From Callipepla californica brunnescens (lineage: Eukaryota > Chordata > Aves > Galliformes > Odontophoridae): a DNA stretch of 64,000 nucleotides. The DNA lies in NCBI GenBank assembly GCA_023055505.1, contig JALIRH010000118.1:558001-622000 (forward strand). The letters are read 5' to 3'. The position numbers were made by a program, and so were the translations under genes. Each line of letters begins with the position of its first letter. Position 1 is the stretch's first letter. This document shows positions 44,901 through 55,445 of this stretch, piece after piece. The notes under the pieces were generated by a model that was not told the DNA's origin, ran no database searches, and saw nothing but the letters and a program-made list of their open reading frames with translations.

Positions 44901-47900
44901 CATTGCCCTGCCATGCCCTTCTTTGCCCTGCCCTTCCTTTCCTTCCTCTGCTCTGCCCTGCCTTGTTCTGCCCTGCCTTGCCCTGCCTTGCCTTACCTTG
45001 TCCAGCCTTGCTCTGCCTTGCCCTGCCCTACCCTGCCCTGGTATGCCTTGCCTTGCCTGACATTGCATTGCCCTACCCTGCCCTGCCCTGCTCTCCCTTG
45101 CCCTGCCCTGACCTGCCCCACTCTCCCTTGCCCTGCTTTGCCATGACTTGCCTTGCCCTGCCCTGACCTGCCTTGCCTTGTCTTGCCTTGCCTTGCCCTG
45201 CTCTTCCTTGTCTTCCTCTGCTCGGCCCTGCCTTGTTCAGCCTTGCCTTGCCCTGCCTTGCCCTGCTATGCCTTACTTTCCCTGGCTCTACCTTGCCCTG
45301 CCTGGCCCTGCCCTGCCATGCCCTAAGTTGCCCAGACCTACCTTACCATGCCATGCCCTGCCCTGCTATGCCTTACTTTCCCCGGCTCTACCTTGCCCTA
45401 CCTTGCCCTGCCCTGCCATGCCCTAATTTGCCCAGACCTACCTTGCCCTGCCATGCCCTGCCCTGCCCTGCCTTCCTTTGCTCTGCCCTGCCTTCCATTG
45501 CCTTGCCCTGCCTTTACCTTGCCCTGCCCTGCCCAGCTTTTCCTTGCCTTGCATTGTCCTACCCTGTCTTGCCTTGCCCTGCCTTGCCTTTACCTTGCTC
45601 TTTCCCTTGCCCGTGACCTTACCCTGCCCTGCCATTGCTTGCCTTGCCCTGACTTACCTTGCTATGCTCTGCCTTGCTTTGCCCCGCCCTGCCCTGCCTT
45701 GCCTTGCCCTGTCATTCCTTGCCCTGCTTTTCCCTGCTCTGCCTTCCCTTGCCCTACCTTGCCTTACCTAATCCAGCCTTGCTCTGCCTTGCCCTGCCCT
45801 GCCTATCCTTGCCTTGCCCAGCCTTGCCCTGCCCTGCTTTGCCATGCCTTACCTTCCCCTGCCCTACCTTACCTTGCCCTGTCCTGCCTTCCCTTGCCTT
45901 GCCCTGCCCTGCCCTGCCCAGCCCAGCCTTGCCCTGACATTCCTTGCCTTGCCCTGCCCAGCCCTGCCCAGCCCAGGCTTGCCCTGACTTTCCTTGCGTT
46001 ACCCTGCCCGGCTGTGCCCTGCCCTGCTTTGTCCTGCCTTTCCCTACCCTGCCGTGTATTCCTTGCCTTGCCCTTCCCTGATCTGCCCTGCCCCCGCCTG
46101 CCCTGCTATCCTTACCTTGCCTTGCCCTGCCTTGTTCTGCCTTAACTTGCCCTGCCAAGCCCCGACTTGCCCTGCCCTGCTTTGCCATGCCGTACCTTTC
46201 CCTGCCCTTCCCTGCCTTGCCTTCCCTTGCCCTGTTCTGCCCTGTCCTGCCCTGCCTTGATCTGTTCTGCTTTGCATACCTTGCTTTGCCCTGCTTTGCC
46301 ATGCCTTACTTTGCCCTGCCCTTCCCTGCCATGCCTTGCCCTGCCTTGCCCTGCACTATTATTACCTTGCCCTGCTTGGCCCTGCTTGGCCCTGCCCCAC
46401 CCTGCACTACCCTGCCCCACCCTGTCCTGCCTTGCCCTGCCTTCCCTGCTCCGACCTGCCCTGCCCTGCACTGCCCTGCATTGCCTTGCATTGCCCTGAT
46501 CTGCTTTGCCTTGCCCTGCCCTATTTTCCCCTGCCCTGCCTTGTCTTCCTTGCCTTGACCTGCTTCACCCTGCCCTGCCTTCCCCTGCCCAACGGTCCCT
46601 ACTTTGCCCTGCCTTACCTTGCATTGCCTTCCCCTGCCCCACCCTGCCCTGTCTTGCCCTGACCCGCCCTGCCCTGACCCTCCTTCCCTTGCCCTGCCCT
46701 GCCCGGCCTTTACCTTGCCCTGCCCTGCCCAGCTTTTCCTTGCCTTGCATTGCCCTACCCTGCCTTGCCTTTCCCTGCCTTGCCTTTACCTTGCTCTTTC
46801 CCTTGCCCGTGACCTTACCCTGCCCTGCCATTGCTTTCCTCGCCCTGACTTACCTTGCTATGCTCTGCCTTGCTTTGCCTCGTTCTGCCCTGCCTTGTCT
46901 TGCCCTGCCATTCCTTGCTCTGCCTTGCCCTGCCCTGCCTATCCTTGCCTTTCCCAGCCTTGCCCTGCCCTGTTTTGCCATGCCTTACCTTCCCCTGCCC
47001 TTCCCTGTCCTGCCTTCCCTTGCCCTGCCCTGCCCTGTTCTGCCCTGCCTTGCCCTGCACTATCTTTGCCTTGCCCTGCTTGGCCCTGCCTGGCCCTGCC
47101 CCGCCCTGTACTACCCTGCCCCACCCAGTCCTGCCTTGCCCTGCCTTCCTTGCTCTGCCCTGCCCTGCAATGCACTGCACTGCATTGCTTTGCAGTGCCC
47201 TGCCCTGCCCAGCCCAGCCTTGCCCTCCCTATCTTTGCCTTGCTTTGCTTGGCCCTGCCTGGCCCTGCCCTGCCTTGCTCTGCCCTGCCCCACCCTGTCC
47301 TGCCTTGCCCTGCCTTCCCTGCTCCGCCCTGCCCTGCACTGCACTGCATTGCTTTGCCTTGCCCTGCCCTGCCCAGCCCAGCCTTGCCCTGACTTTCCTT
47401 GCCTTGCCCTGCCCAGCCTTGCCCAGCCCTGCCCTGCCTTGCTCTGCCCTGTGTTCTCTGTCTTGCCTTGCCCTTCCTTGCCCTACCCTGCCGTGCCCTG
47501 CCCTGCCCTGCCCTGCTCAGCCCAGCCTTGCACTGACTTTCCTTGCCTTGCCTTGCCCTGCCCTGCCTTGCCCTGCACTATCTTTGCCTTGCCCTGCTTG
47601 GCCCTGCCTGGCCCTGCCCCGCCCTGCCGAACCCTGTCCTGCCTTGCCCTGCCTTCCCTGCTCCGACCTGCCCTGCCCTGCACTGCCTTCCCTTGCCTTG
47701 CCTTGCCCTTCTTTCTCCTGCCTTGTCTTGTCTTCCTTGCCTTGACCTGCTTCACCCTGCCCTGCCTTCCCCTGCCCTTCTTTCCCCTGACCTGCCCTGC
47801 CTTGCCTTTCCCTGACCTGCCTTGTCCTGATCCATACTGCCTTGCACTGCCTTACCTTGCATTGCCCTGCCCTGCCGTGCCTTGACCTACCTTGCCTTGC

Positions 47901-50900
47901 CTTGTTCAGCCTTCCCTTGACTTGTCCTGCCTTGCTCCGACTTGCCCTCCCTTGCCCTTCCTTACCCTGCCCTGCCATGCCCTTCCTTGCCCTGCCCTTC
48001 TTTGTCCTGCATTGCCCCGCCAAGCCACGCCTTACACTGCCCTGCCCTGCCCTACTTTGCCCTGCTCTACCTTGCCCTGCCTTGCCCTGCCCTGCCTTGC
48101 CATGCCCTGCCCTGCCTTTCATTGCCCTGCCCTGCCTTGTCCTTCCCTGCCCTTACTTTCCTTCCTCTGTTCTGCCCTGCCTTGTTCTGCCCTGCCTTGC
48201 CCTGCCTTCCCTTGCCATGCTTTGCCTTACCTTGTCCAGCCTTGCCCTGCCCTGCCCTGCCCCGCCTTACCTTGCCTCCCCTGTCTTGCCCTGCCCTGCC
48301 TATCCTTGCCTTGCCCTGCCTATCTTTGCCTTGCCCTGTCTATCCTTGCCTTGCCCTGCCTTCCCTTGCTTTGCCCTGTCCTGCTCTGCCCTGCCTCGCC
48401 TTGCCCTGCCCTATTTTCCCCTGCCCTATTTTCCCCTGCCCTGCCTTGTCTTCCTTGCCTTGACCTGCTTCACCCTGCCCTACCTTCCCTTGCCCTGCCC
48501 TGCCTTTCCCTGACCCATACTGCCTTGTACTGTTTTACCTTGCATTGCCCCACCCTGCCCTGCCTATCCTTGCCTTGCCTTGTTCTGCCTTGCCTTGCCC
48601 TGCCAAGCCCCGCCTTACCCTGCCCTGCCATGCCCTTATTTGCCCTGTCCTGCCCTGCCCTTCTTTGCCTTCCTCTGCTCTGCCCTGCCTTGTTCTGCCT
48701 TGCCCTGCCTTGCCTTCCCTTATTCAGCCTTGCTCTGCCTTCACCTGTTCTGCCCTGCCCCGTCCAGACTTGCCGTGCCCTGTCTTGCCTTGCCGTGCCT
48801 TTCCCTGCCATGCCCGACTTTTCCCTGCCCTGCCTTGCCTTACCTTGTCCTGTCTTGCTCTGCCTTGCCCTGCTTTGGCATGCCTTGCCATTCCTTGCCT
48901 TATCTGACCTTGAATTTCCCTACCTTGCCCTGCCCTGCCTTCACCTGTTCTGCCCTGCCCCACTCAGCCCTGCCTTGCCTTGCCCTACCCTTATATGCCC
49001 AGACCCTACCTGCCCTGCCCCACCCTGCATTGCTTTACCCTGCCAAGCTCCGCTTTACTGTGCCCTGCCTTGTTTTGCCCTGCCCTACTTTGCTCTGCCT
49101 TCCCTGCCCTGCCTTTTGCTGACCCGTAGTGCCTTGCACTGCCTTACCTCGCTTTGCTCTGCCTTACATTGCCCTGCATATCCTTGCCTTGCCTTGCCCT
49201 GCCCTGCCTTGCCCTGTACTATCTTTGCCTTGCCCTGCTTGGCCCTGCCTGGCCCTGACCCGCCCTGCACTACCCTGCCCCACCCTGTCCTGCCTTGCCC
49301 TGCCTTCCCTGCTCAGACCTGCCCTGCCCTGCAATGCCTTGCCTTGCCCTGCCTTGCCTTGCCCTGCCCTATTTTCCCCTGCCCTGCCTTGTCTTCCTTG
49401 CCTTAACCTGCTTCACCCTGCCCTTCTTTCCCCTGACCTGCCCTGCCTTGCCTTTCCCTGACCTGCCTTGTCCTAACCCGTACTGCCTTGCACTGCCTTG
49501 CCTTGCATTGCCCTGCCCTGCCGTGCCTTGACCTACCTTGCCTTGCCTTGTTCAGCCTTCCCTTGACTTGCCCTGACTTGCCCTGCCCTGCATTGCCTTG
49601 CTTTGCCCTGTCTTCTCCTGCCCTGCCTTACCTTGATTCGCCTTGCCCTGCCTTTCTTTGCCTTGCTTTGCCTTCTTCTGCCTTGCCCTGCCTTGTTCTT
49701 CCTTGTTTTGTTTTGCCTTGCCCTGCCCTTCCCTGCCCTGCCTTCCCTTGCCATTCCCTGCCTTGCCCTGTCCTTCCCTACTCTGCTTTGACTGCCCTGC
49801 CCTGCCATGCCTTGCCTTGCCCTGCCTTTACTTCCCTCGCCCTGCCTTACCTTGCAATGCTCTGCCTTGCTTTTCCCCGCCCTGCCCTGCCTTGTCTTGC
49901 CCTGTCATTCCTTGCCCTACTTTGCCCTGCCCTGCCCTGCCCTGTCATTCCTTGCCCTGCTTTGCCCTGCCCTGCCCTGCCCTGCCTTGCTCTACCTTGT
50001 CCTGCATTGCCCTGCCAAGCCCCGCCTTACCCTGCCCTGCCCTTCTTTGCCCTGCCCTGCCTTGCCTTACATTGTCCAGCCTTGCTCTGCCTTGCCCTGC
50101 TCTGCCCTGCCTTCCTATGCCATGCCCTGCTTTGCTATGCCTTGTCTCACTTTGCCATGCCTTATCTTGCCCTGCCCTGTCCTGCCTTTCCTTGCCTTGC
50201 CTTGCCCTACCCTGCCTTGCCTTGCCCTGCCCTGCCTTATCTTGCCCTGCCCTGCCCTGCCTTTCCTTGCCATGCCTTGCCTTGCCCTGCCTTGCCTTGC
50301 CTTGCCCTGCCTTGCCTTGCCTTGCCCTGCCTTGCCTTGCCTTGCCCTGCCTTGCCTTGCCTTGCCCTGCCTTTACTTGCCTTGCCCTGCCTAACCTTGC
50401 AATGCTCTGCCTTGCTTTTCCCCGCCCTGACCTGCCTTGTCTTGCCCTATCATTCCTTGCCCTGCTTTGCCCTGCCCTGCCTTGCCGTGCCCTGCCCTGC
50501 TCTACCTTGTCCTGCATTGCCCTGCCAAGCCCCGCCTTACCCTGCTCTGCCATGCCCTTCTTTGCCCTGCCCTACCTTGCCCTGACCTGCCCTTCCTTGC
50601 CTTGTCTTGCCTTGCCCTGCCCTTCCTTACCTTCCTCTGCTCGGCCCTGCCTTGTTCTGCCTTGCCTTGCCCTGCCTTGCCTTACCTTGTCCAGCCTTGC
50701 TCTGCCCTGCCCTGCCCTGCCCTGCCTTGCCTTGCCTGATATTGCATTGCCCTACCCTGCCCTGCCCCAACTTGCCCTGCCCTACTATGCCTTATTTGCC
50801 CGGCTCTACCTTGCCCTGCCTTGCCCTGCCCTACTTTGCCCAGCCATACCTTGCCCTTCCCTTGCCCTTCCCTTCCTTGACGTGACCCGCCCTGCCCTGC

Positions 50901-51149
50901 CTTTCCTTGCTTTTCCTTGCCCTGCCTTCCCTTGTCCTGCCCTTCCATGCCTTGCCTTGCCTGACATTGCATTGCCCTACCCTGTCCTGCCCCGCCCTGC
51001 CCTGCCGTGCCCTACTTTGCCTGGCCCTAACTTCCCCTGCCATGCCTTGCCCTGTCTTGCCTTGCCTTGCCCTGCCCTTCCTTTCCTTCCTCTGCTCTGC
51101 CCTGCCTTGTCCTGCCCTGACTTGCACTTCCTTGCCCTGCTTTGCCTTC
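38958..51149. repeat. Large pentamer satellite block
   Basis: 12.2 kb of satellite. Notable parts: a roughly 295-bp unit in tandem at about 44175-44765, with a partial copy before and after; a run of pure 20-bp units (CTGCCTTGCCTTGCCTTGCC) at about 50270-50370; and copies of the TTTACCTTGCTCTT landmark at 45590 and 46785. Base A is scarcer than in the left blocks' spacers, and variants are mostly C-to-T in the pentamer. I see no ERV piece, gene or unique spacer here. Confidence 0.9.
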
Positions 51150-52575
51150 CCCCCAACAAACTCCAAGTGGGACCTTCCTTTCCAGCAGCAGTGTAGAGGA
51201 TGTTCTTTACATCCTGTCCCGTCCGCACTGGCCCCAGGGCCACAGCACGGGCTATCTCCTGCTTCATTTGCTCAAAAGCCTGCTGCTGCTCAGGACCCCA
51301 CACAAAATCATTCTTCTTCCGCATTACCCAAAAGAGAAAGCTCACAATGAGACTGTAGTTTGGAACATGCATTCTCCAAAAGCCCACTACACCCAGAAAA
51401 GCTTGGGTCTCTGTCTTACTAGTGGGTGGAGACATAGCACTAATTTTGTCAATCACATCTGCTGGGATGTGACGACGTCCATCTTGCCACTTTATTCCTA
51501 GGAACTGGATTTCTTGTGCAGGCCTTTTCACTTTGCTTTGCTTAATAGCGAAGCCAGCTCGCAGGAGGATCTGGATTATTCTCTCCCCTTTCTCGAAAAC
51601 TTCCCCTGCTGTATTGCCCCATACAATGATGTCATCAATGTATTGTAAGTGCTCAGGAGCACCGCCCTGTTCCAATGCAGTTTGGATCAACCCATGGCAA
51701 ATGGTTGGGCTGTGCTTCCACCCCTGGGGCAAACGGTTCCAGGTGTACTGAATGCCTCTCCAGGCGAAGGCAAACTGTGGCCTGCATTCTGTGGCCAAGG
51801 GAATTGAAAAGAAGGCGTTGGCAATGTCAGTGGTGGCATACCACTTGGCTGCTTTTGACTCCAGTTCATACTGGAGTTGAAGCATGTCTGGCACAGCAGC
51901 ACTCAGTGGGGGTGTGACTTCATTGAGGCCACGATAATCTACCGTCAGCCTCCATTCTCCACTGGCTTTACGCACTGGCCATATGGGGCTGTTAAACGGA
52001 GAGTGAGTTTTGCTGATCACTCCCTGGCTCTCTAGCTGACGAATCAGGTTATGAATGGGGAGCAAGGAATCCCTATTAGTGCGGTACTGCCGTCTGTGCA
52101 CCGTTTTTGTAGCAATCGGTACCTGTTGCTCCTCCACTTGTAGCAACCCTACAACAGACGGATCTTCTGACAGGCCAGACAAAGCAGACAGCTGCTTAGT
52201 GTTATCTGCGCCCACAGCAGCTATTCCAAAAGCCCATCGATACCCTTTGGGATCCTTAAAATATCCCCTTTTGAGGTAATCAATACCAAGTATACATGGA
52301 GCCCCTGGGCCAGTCACAATAGAATGTTTTTGCCAGTCTTTACCAGTGAGACTTATTTCAGCCTCCAACTTGGTCAGCTCTTGGGAACCCCCAGTCACCC
52401 CAGAAATATAGATTAATTCTGTCCCTTGGTGACTTGAGGGCATTAGAGTGCACTGTGCACCAGTGTCCACCAATGCCTTATATTTTTGTGGTTCTGATGT
52501 GCCAGGCCATCGAATCCACACAGTCCAATACACTCTGTTATCCCTTTCCCCGCCCTGGCTGGGGGCAGGGCCCCT
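51150..52575 (-). pseudogene. pol: ERV-e pol: protease and RT, truncated after RT
   Basis: It continues in the gag frame after the UAG at 52578-52576. Protease has KALVDTGAQCTLMP and ILGIDYLKRGYF. RT has SPFNSPIWPVRKASGEWRL, TTDIANAFFSIPLA, NRLPQGWKHSP and the catalytic motif LQYIDDIIVWG (YIDD at 51642-51631), then QFLGIKW and the connection region VGFWRMHVPNYS. The frame is open and has all polymerase aspartates, but it ends in satellite near 51150 at the start of the RNase H part. By itself it would encode protease-RT without RNase H or integrase. Confidence 0.9.
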
Positions 52576-52578
52576 CTA
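52552..52578 (-). promoter_or_regulatory. Putative gag-pol UAG readthrough site with hairpin (ERV-e)
   Basis: Gag ends ATA-TAG (52578-52576) and pol goes on in frame as AGG GGC CCT. GCCCTG (52571-52566) pairs with CAGGGC (52557-52552), a 6-bp stem with an 8-base loop. The stem is one pair longer than in ERV-b and keeps the same spacing. The codon before the stop differs (CAA in ERV-b), while stop, spacer and stem are kept. Confidence 0.6.
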
Positions 52579-54818
52579 TATGTTACCTCTGTTGACTCTA
52601 CGGCTACTGCCATATCCGGCAATCACTGGAGCAGTCACCTTCTTGGAGAAGTTCACCCTGGTGGTTGATCTATTTTGTAATTCTTTTACACGTGCCTGAA
52701 TGGCAGAAGTGGGTTTCTTATGCCACTTCTTCATATCTTCCCCCTGGTCACGTAGGTAACGCCACAGGGCAGTACGTGATATAGTTTTGCTGTTGACACT
52801 TCTTCGAGCAGGAGAACGTCCTCTTTTGATAGCTGAGATGTTGCTGTTTTGGGAATCCTCCTTCTCATCAGATCCATCAGTTTCATCAGAATTAAGGGTC
52901 TTCTTTGTCTTCTGCCATACATTGCTGCTAATGTACTGGCATACCTGTCTGGTGCAGTCCTTGTGAATATACGCCACATAACTGGTGTACACCTGATTCT
53001 CTCAGGATCATGCTCTTGGTCTGGTTCATCGTGAATGAATGCAGGGTCATGTAACATTTCCACTACGGCATATTCTCTCAAATAATTTATGCCTTTTTCC
53101 ATATCAGACCATTTCTTTTTCTCAGGCAACAGATCATCTCTGAAGGGGTATTTTTCTTTTGCGGATATCAGCATCCGCTTCCAGAGAGTGAAGGGCCTAT
53201 TGTGGCATGTACTAATGCCTCTGTCAATGGCAGAGTCCCTGGCAATGCTACCCAATTGGCGAGCTTCGTTACCATCTAGCCATACACTGTTGGCCCCACT
53301 GTCCCAACAGCGTAGTAACTAGGTGACAATAGGTTCATTTGTGTGGTGTGTAAAGTCTTTTCTCAAACTTCGAATTTCATTCATTTTCATAGGTCGAGTA
53401 ACATCAGTAATAACCTCTCTTTCATCTTCTACTCTATCAGGACTTATTGCCCTCCTAGGTGTTGGTGACCGTAATCTTGTGGGGTGTCTCAGCCCTCCTA
53501 ATGGAAAGTCTGAAGTTTTAAACAACCTCTCTGGACCTATTTTCTCCTCCTCTCTTGCAGCGTCTGATTCCTCTGCTTTGTCCTCTTCCCTTTCAGAGTC
53601 TGCTTCTTCTACTCTCAGCTCCTCCTCTTTCTTCTCTGTTAAGGGCGTCAAGACTTTTTTCATTTTCCGCCCTCTTACAGGGGCAACTGACATCGATTCT
53701 GGTGTCACCTGTGGTTGATCATATTGGTTAGAATTAATGATCATCTTCTCTAGCTCGGCTCGAAGTCCGTCTCGCTCAGCTGTGACGAAATTTAGTTCAC
53801 CTTGGAGCCTGACTTGTTGAGCCCGAACATGGATGAGTTCATTCTGGAAACGGAGTAATGTAAATTGATAGGCATCTTGCTCAGTTTGGAGGGAGTCTTG
53901 CTCAGATTGAAGGGCATCTTGTTGAGACTGAGGGCTATTGAGTTTGGATTGAAGGGCATCTCGCTCAGTTTGGAGGGCGTCTCTCTCAGACTGGAGAGCG
54001 TCCATGTTGGATTGGAGAGCATCATGTTGAGACTGGAGGATGTCCCTCTCGGATTGGAGGGCATCCATGTTGGATTGGAGAGCATCATGTTGAGACTGGA
54101 GGGTGTCTCTCTCGGTCTGGAGGGTCTGATTGTCAGCTACAAGACTGTCTTTCTTAATTTGGAGACTGTCCCTTTCGGCTCGGAGACTCTCTCGCTCTAT
54201 TTCAAAAACTCTAAGCCTCTCTGGAATGGTATTGAATAAGGCCCGGTAAGCATAAGCCAGACCCCAAATAATTTGGGCCTCCTCAGATCTGTCTGAGCCA
54301 TAACATCCCTGTCTCAAATATCTGCTTAGGTTCTCAGGATCTTGCAGGTGTTCAGGAGAAAAGTCCCATGACACCGGTGATGACCACTTCTCTAAAGTCT
54401 CTCCTAAGTCCCTCCAAACTCCCTGCCAGTCACTGTTCTCTGGCTCTGGGGAAGGCTTTCTCAAAATATTATAAATATAGATACCGATAAAGAGTACATT
54501 TAGGGAGACTGACACCACAGTAATTTCGAGCATTGGATGAGCATTCAGAAAATGCTTAATAAATTCAAAGGAGAGGCCAGGAGCCAGTTTAAAAATCATG
54601 AGTTCCGTAGAATTAACAACTCTACCTGGGGTTGCTCCCTCCGGAACTGAGTGCCACATCATATACAAAAGCCAGGTAGGTATTTCCCCCAGTGTTTTGG
54701 ACCAAGCTACATAGATCAGACTGGCAAACTTAATTAAGTCCCAGTATATTCTGAGCATTACAAGGGAAGAAACCACGAAATGCAGCCCCTTTAAGAGCAG
54801 TTTAAAAAGCGAGAGCAT
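52576..54818 (-). pseudogene. gag: ERV-e gag with long heptad-repeat region
   Basis: I choose the ATG at 54818 (MLSLFKLLLKGL) because it lines up with the ERV-c start and follows a poly-A-like run; the frame itself opens earlier. Two hydrophobic segments lie at about residues 7-39 and 96-119. Then come WQGVWRDLGETLEKW and WGLAYAYRA, about 16 heptads (see 53868-54200), an acidic linker and KMNEIRS. A TAG at 53321-53319 interrupts the capsid region where ERV-b and ERV-c have Trp (TWLLRCW). The same frame resumes with LLRCWDSGANSV and runs to 52731, but a second frame carries the true C-terminus (EDMKKWHKKP), so there is an indel near 52900. The C-terminus ends at the UAG 52578-52576. Confidence 0.85.
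53868..54200 (-). repeat. 21-bp tandem repeats coding a leucine-heptad coiled coil in ERV-e gag
   Basis: About 16 consecutive 7-residue units of the type QSERDAL, QSQHDAL, QSNMDAL and QTERDAL, with Leu at every seventh position for most of the run. At the DNA level the 21-bp units are clearly related, and a three-unit block (QSQHDAL-QSNMDAL-QSERD) is duplicated next to itself. ERV-b and ERV-c lack this array at the same place, so it expanded within the lineage. Confidence 0.88.
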
Positions 54819-55012
54819 TTTTTTTTTTTCTTTACTGAAACAAGCTAGCAGCACCCAAAAAAGTTTACAAATATCCCAGAACAACTGGCAGTACGCCCAG
54901 ACTTCAAGGTCGTGTTATGCCATACAGTACCTGCAGTACAGATAAGCTTGCTAGCAAGAGACAGAGATTCACTCTAAGAGTATGTCTCTGCCCGGCTAAG
55001 GCAGCTCGTCTT
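54819..55012 (-). other. ERV-e leader between PBS and gag
   Basis: About 194 bases, clearly related to the ERV-c leader (shared GCCTTAGCCGGGCAGAGACA and TGCCAGTTGT blocks). It ends in AGAAAAAAAAAA just before the chosen ATG. Confidence 0.6.
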
Positions 55013-55030
55013 GCCCCACGTTGGGCACCA
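55013..55030 (-). other. ERV-e primer binding site, tRNA-Lys1,2 type, one mismatch
   Basis: TGGTGCCCAACGTGGGGC on the - strand, four bases after the LTR. It differs from the ERV-c site only at the fourth base (T for C). Confidence 0.85.
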
Positions 55031-55034
55031 AAAA

Positions 55035-55445
55035 TGCCAACGGTTTACCGGGCTGGATTGGCCCGGTTCCGTGACGATTGGTGCGGGGACCCATGGACCC
55101 ACACCCCAGGAAAGGGGAAGGGAAAAGGGAAAAGGGAAAAGGGAAAAGGGAGCTAACGCTGAAGGCGATACGGCAGCGAGCACCAACTGCTGAGTCGATC
55201 CCGAAGGAAAAAAGAGTGTCCCGTGACCGCTGAGGGTTTTATCTGTTCCCTCTGAGCGGAAAACATGTAAAAATACAAAGCATCGCAAAGTCCTCTGTGG
55301 AATGTAGTGCTTCTTCTCTTCTGAGACAGGTATACCTGGAATTATCAATGATCTATGGAGCTGGAGTATTAGCTCTTTAACTCTTAATGCAATACATGAT
55401 GTTATGATGTGGAATACCAGTACCAAAAATCATAAAACCATGACA
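55035..55445 (-). repeat. ERV-e 5' LTR (about 411 bp)
   Basis: Starts TGTCATGGTTTTATGATTTT (55445) and ends CCGTTGGCA (55035) on the - strand. It shares the 5' end, the CGCTGAAGGCG block and the TCTGTTCCCTCTGAGCGG block with the ERV-c LTR, but lacks an internal part and has four GGGAAAA units at 55118-55150. The last bases (TTGGCA) differ from the ERV-c end (CTGACA). Confidence 0.85.

Larger units (their letters stand above)
51150..55445 (-). mobile_element. ERV-e: 3'-truncated provirus (5' LTR, PBS, gag, protease, RT)
   Basis: On the - strand: 5' LTR (55445-55035), PBS, leader, long gag with heptad repeats, in-frame UAG, protease and complete RT, then satellite shortly after RT. RNase H, integrase and 3' LTR are gone. 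It is closest to ERV-c in LTR and PBS and to ERV-b in pol. Like ERV-b it was cut on the pol side, but at a different point. Confidence 0.9.

Noticed and set aside
38958..51149. Telomeric or subtelomeric repeat
   Set aside because: No TTAGGG/CCCTAA runs; the unit is GGGCA/TGCCC. Only the general G-rich 5-6 bp form is similar.
53868..54200. Heptad region considered as part of a host coiled-coil gene
   Set aside because: It sits in frame between lineage-specific Gag segments on both sides, with PBS and LTR upstream, so it belongs to the ERV.
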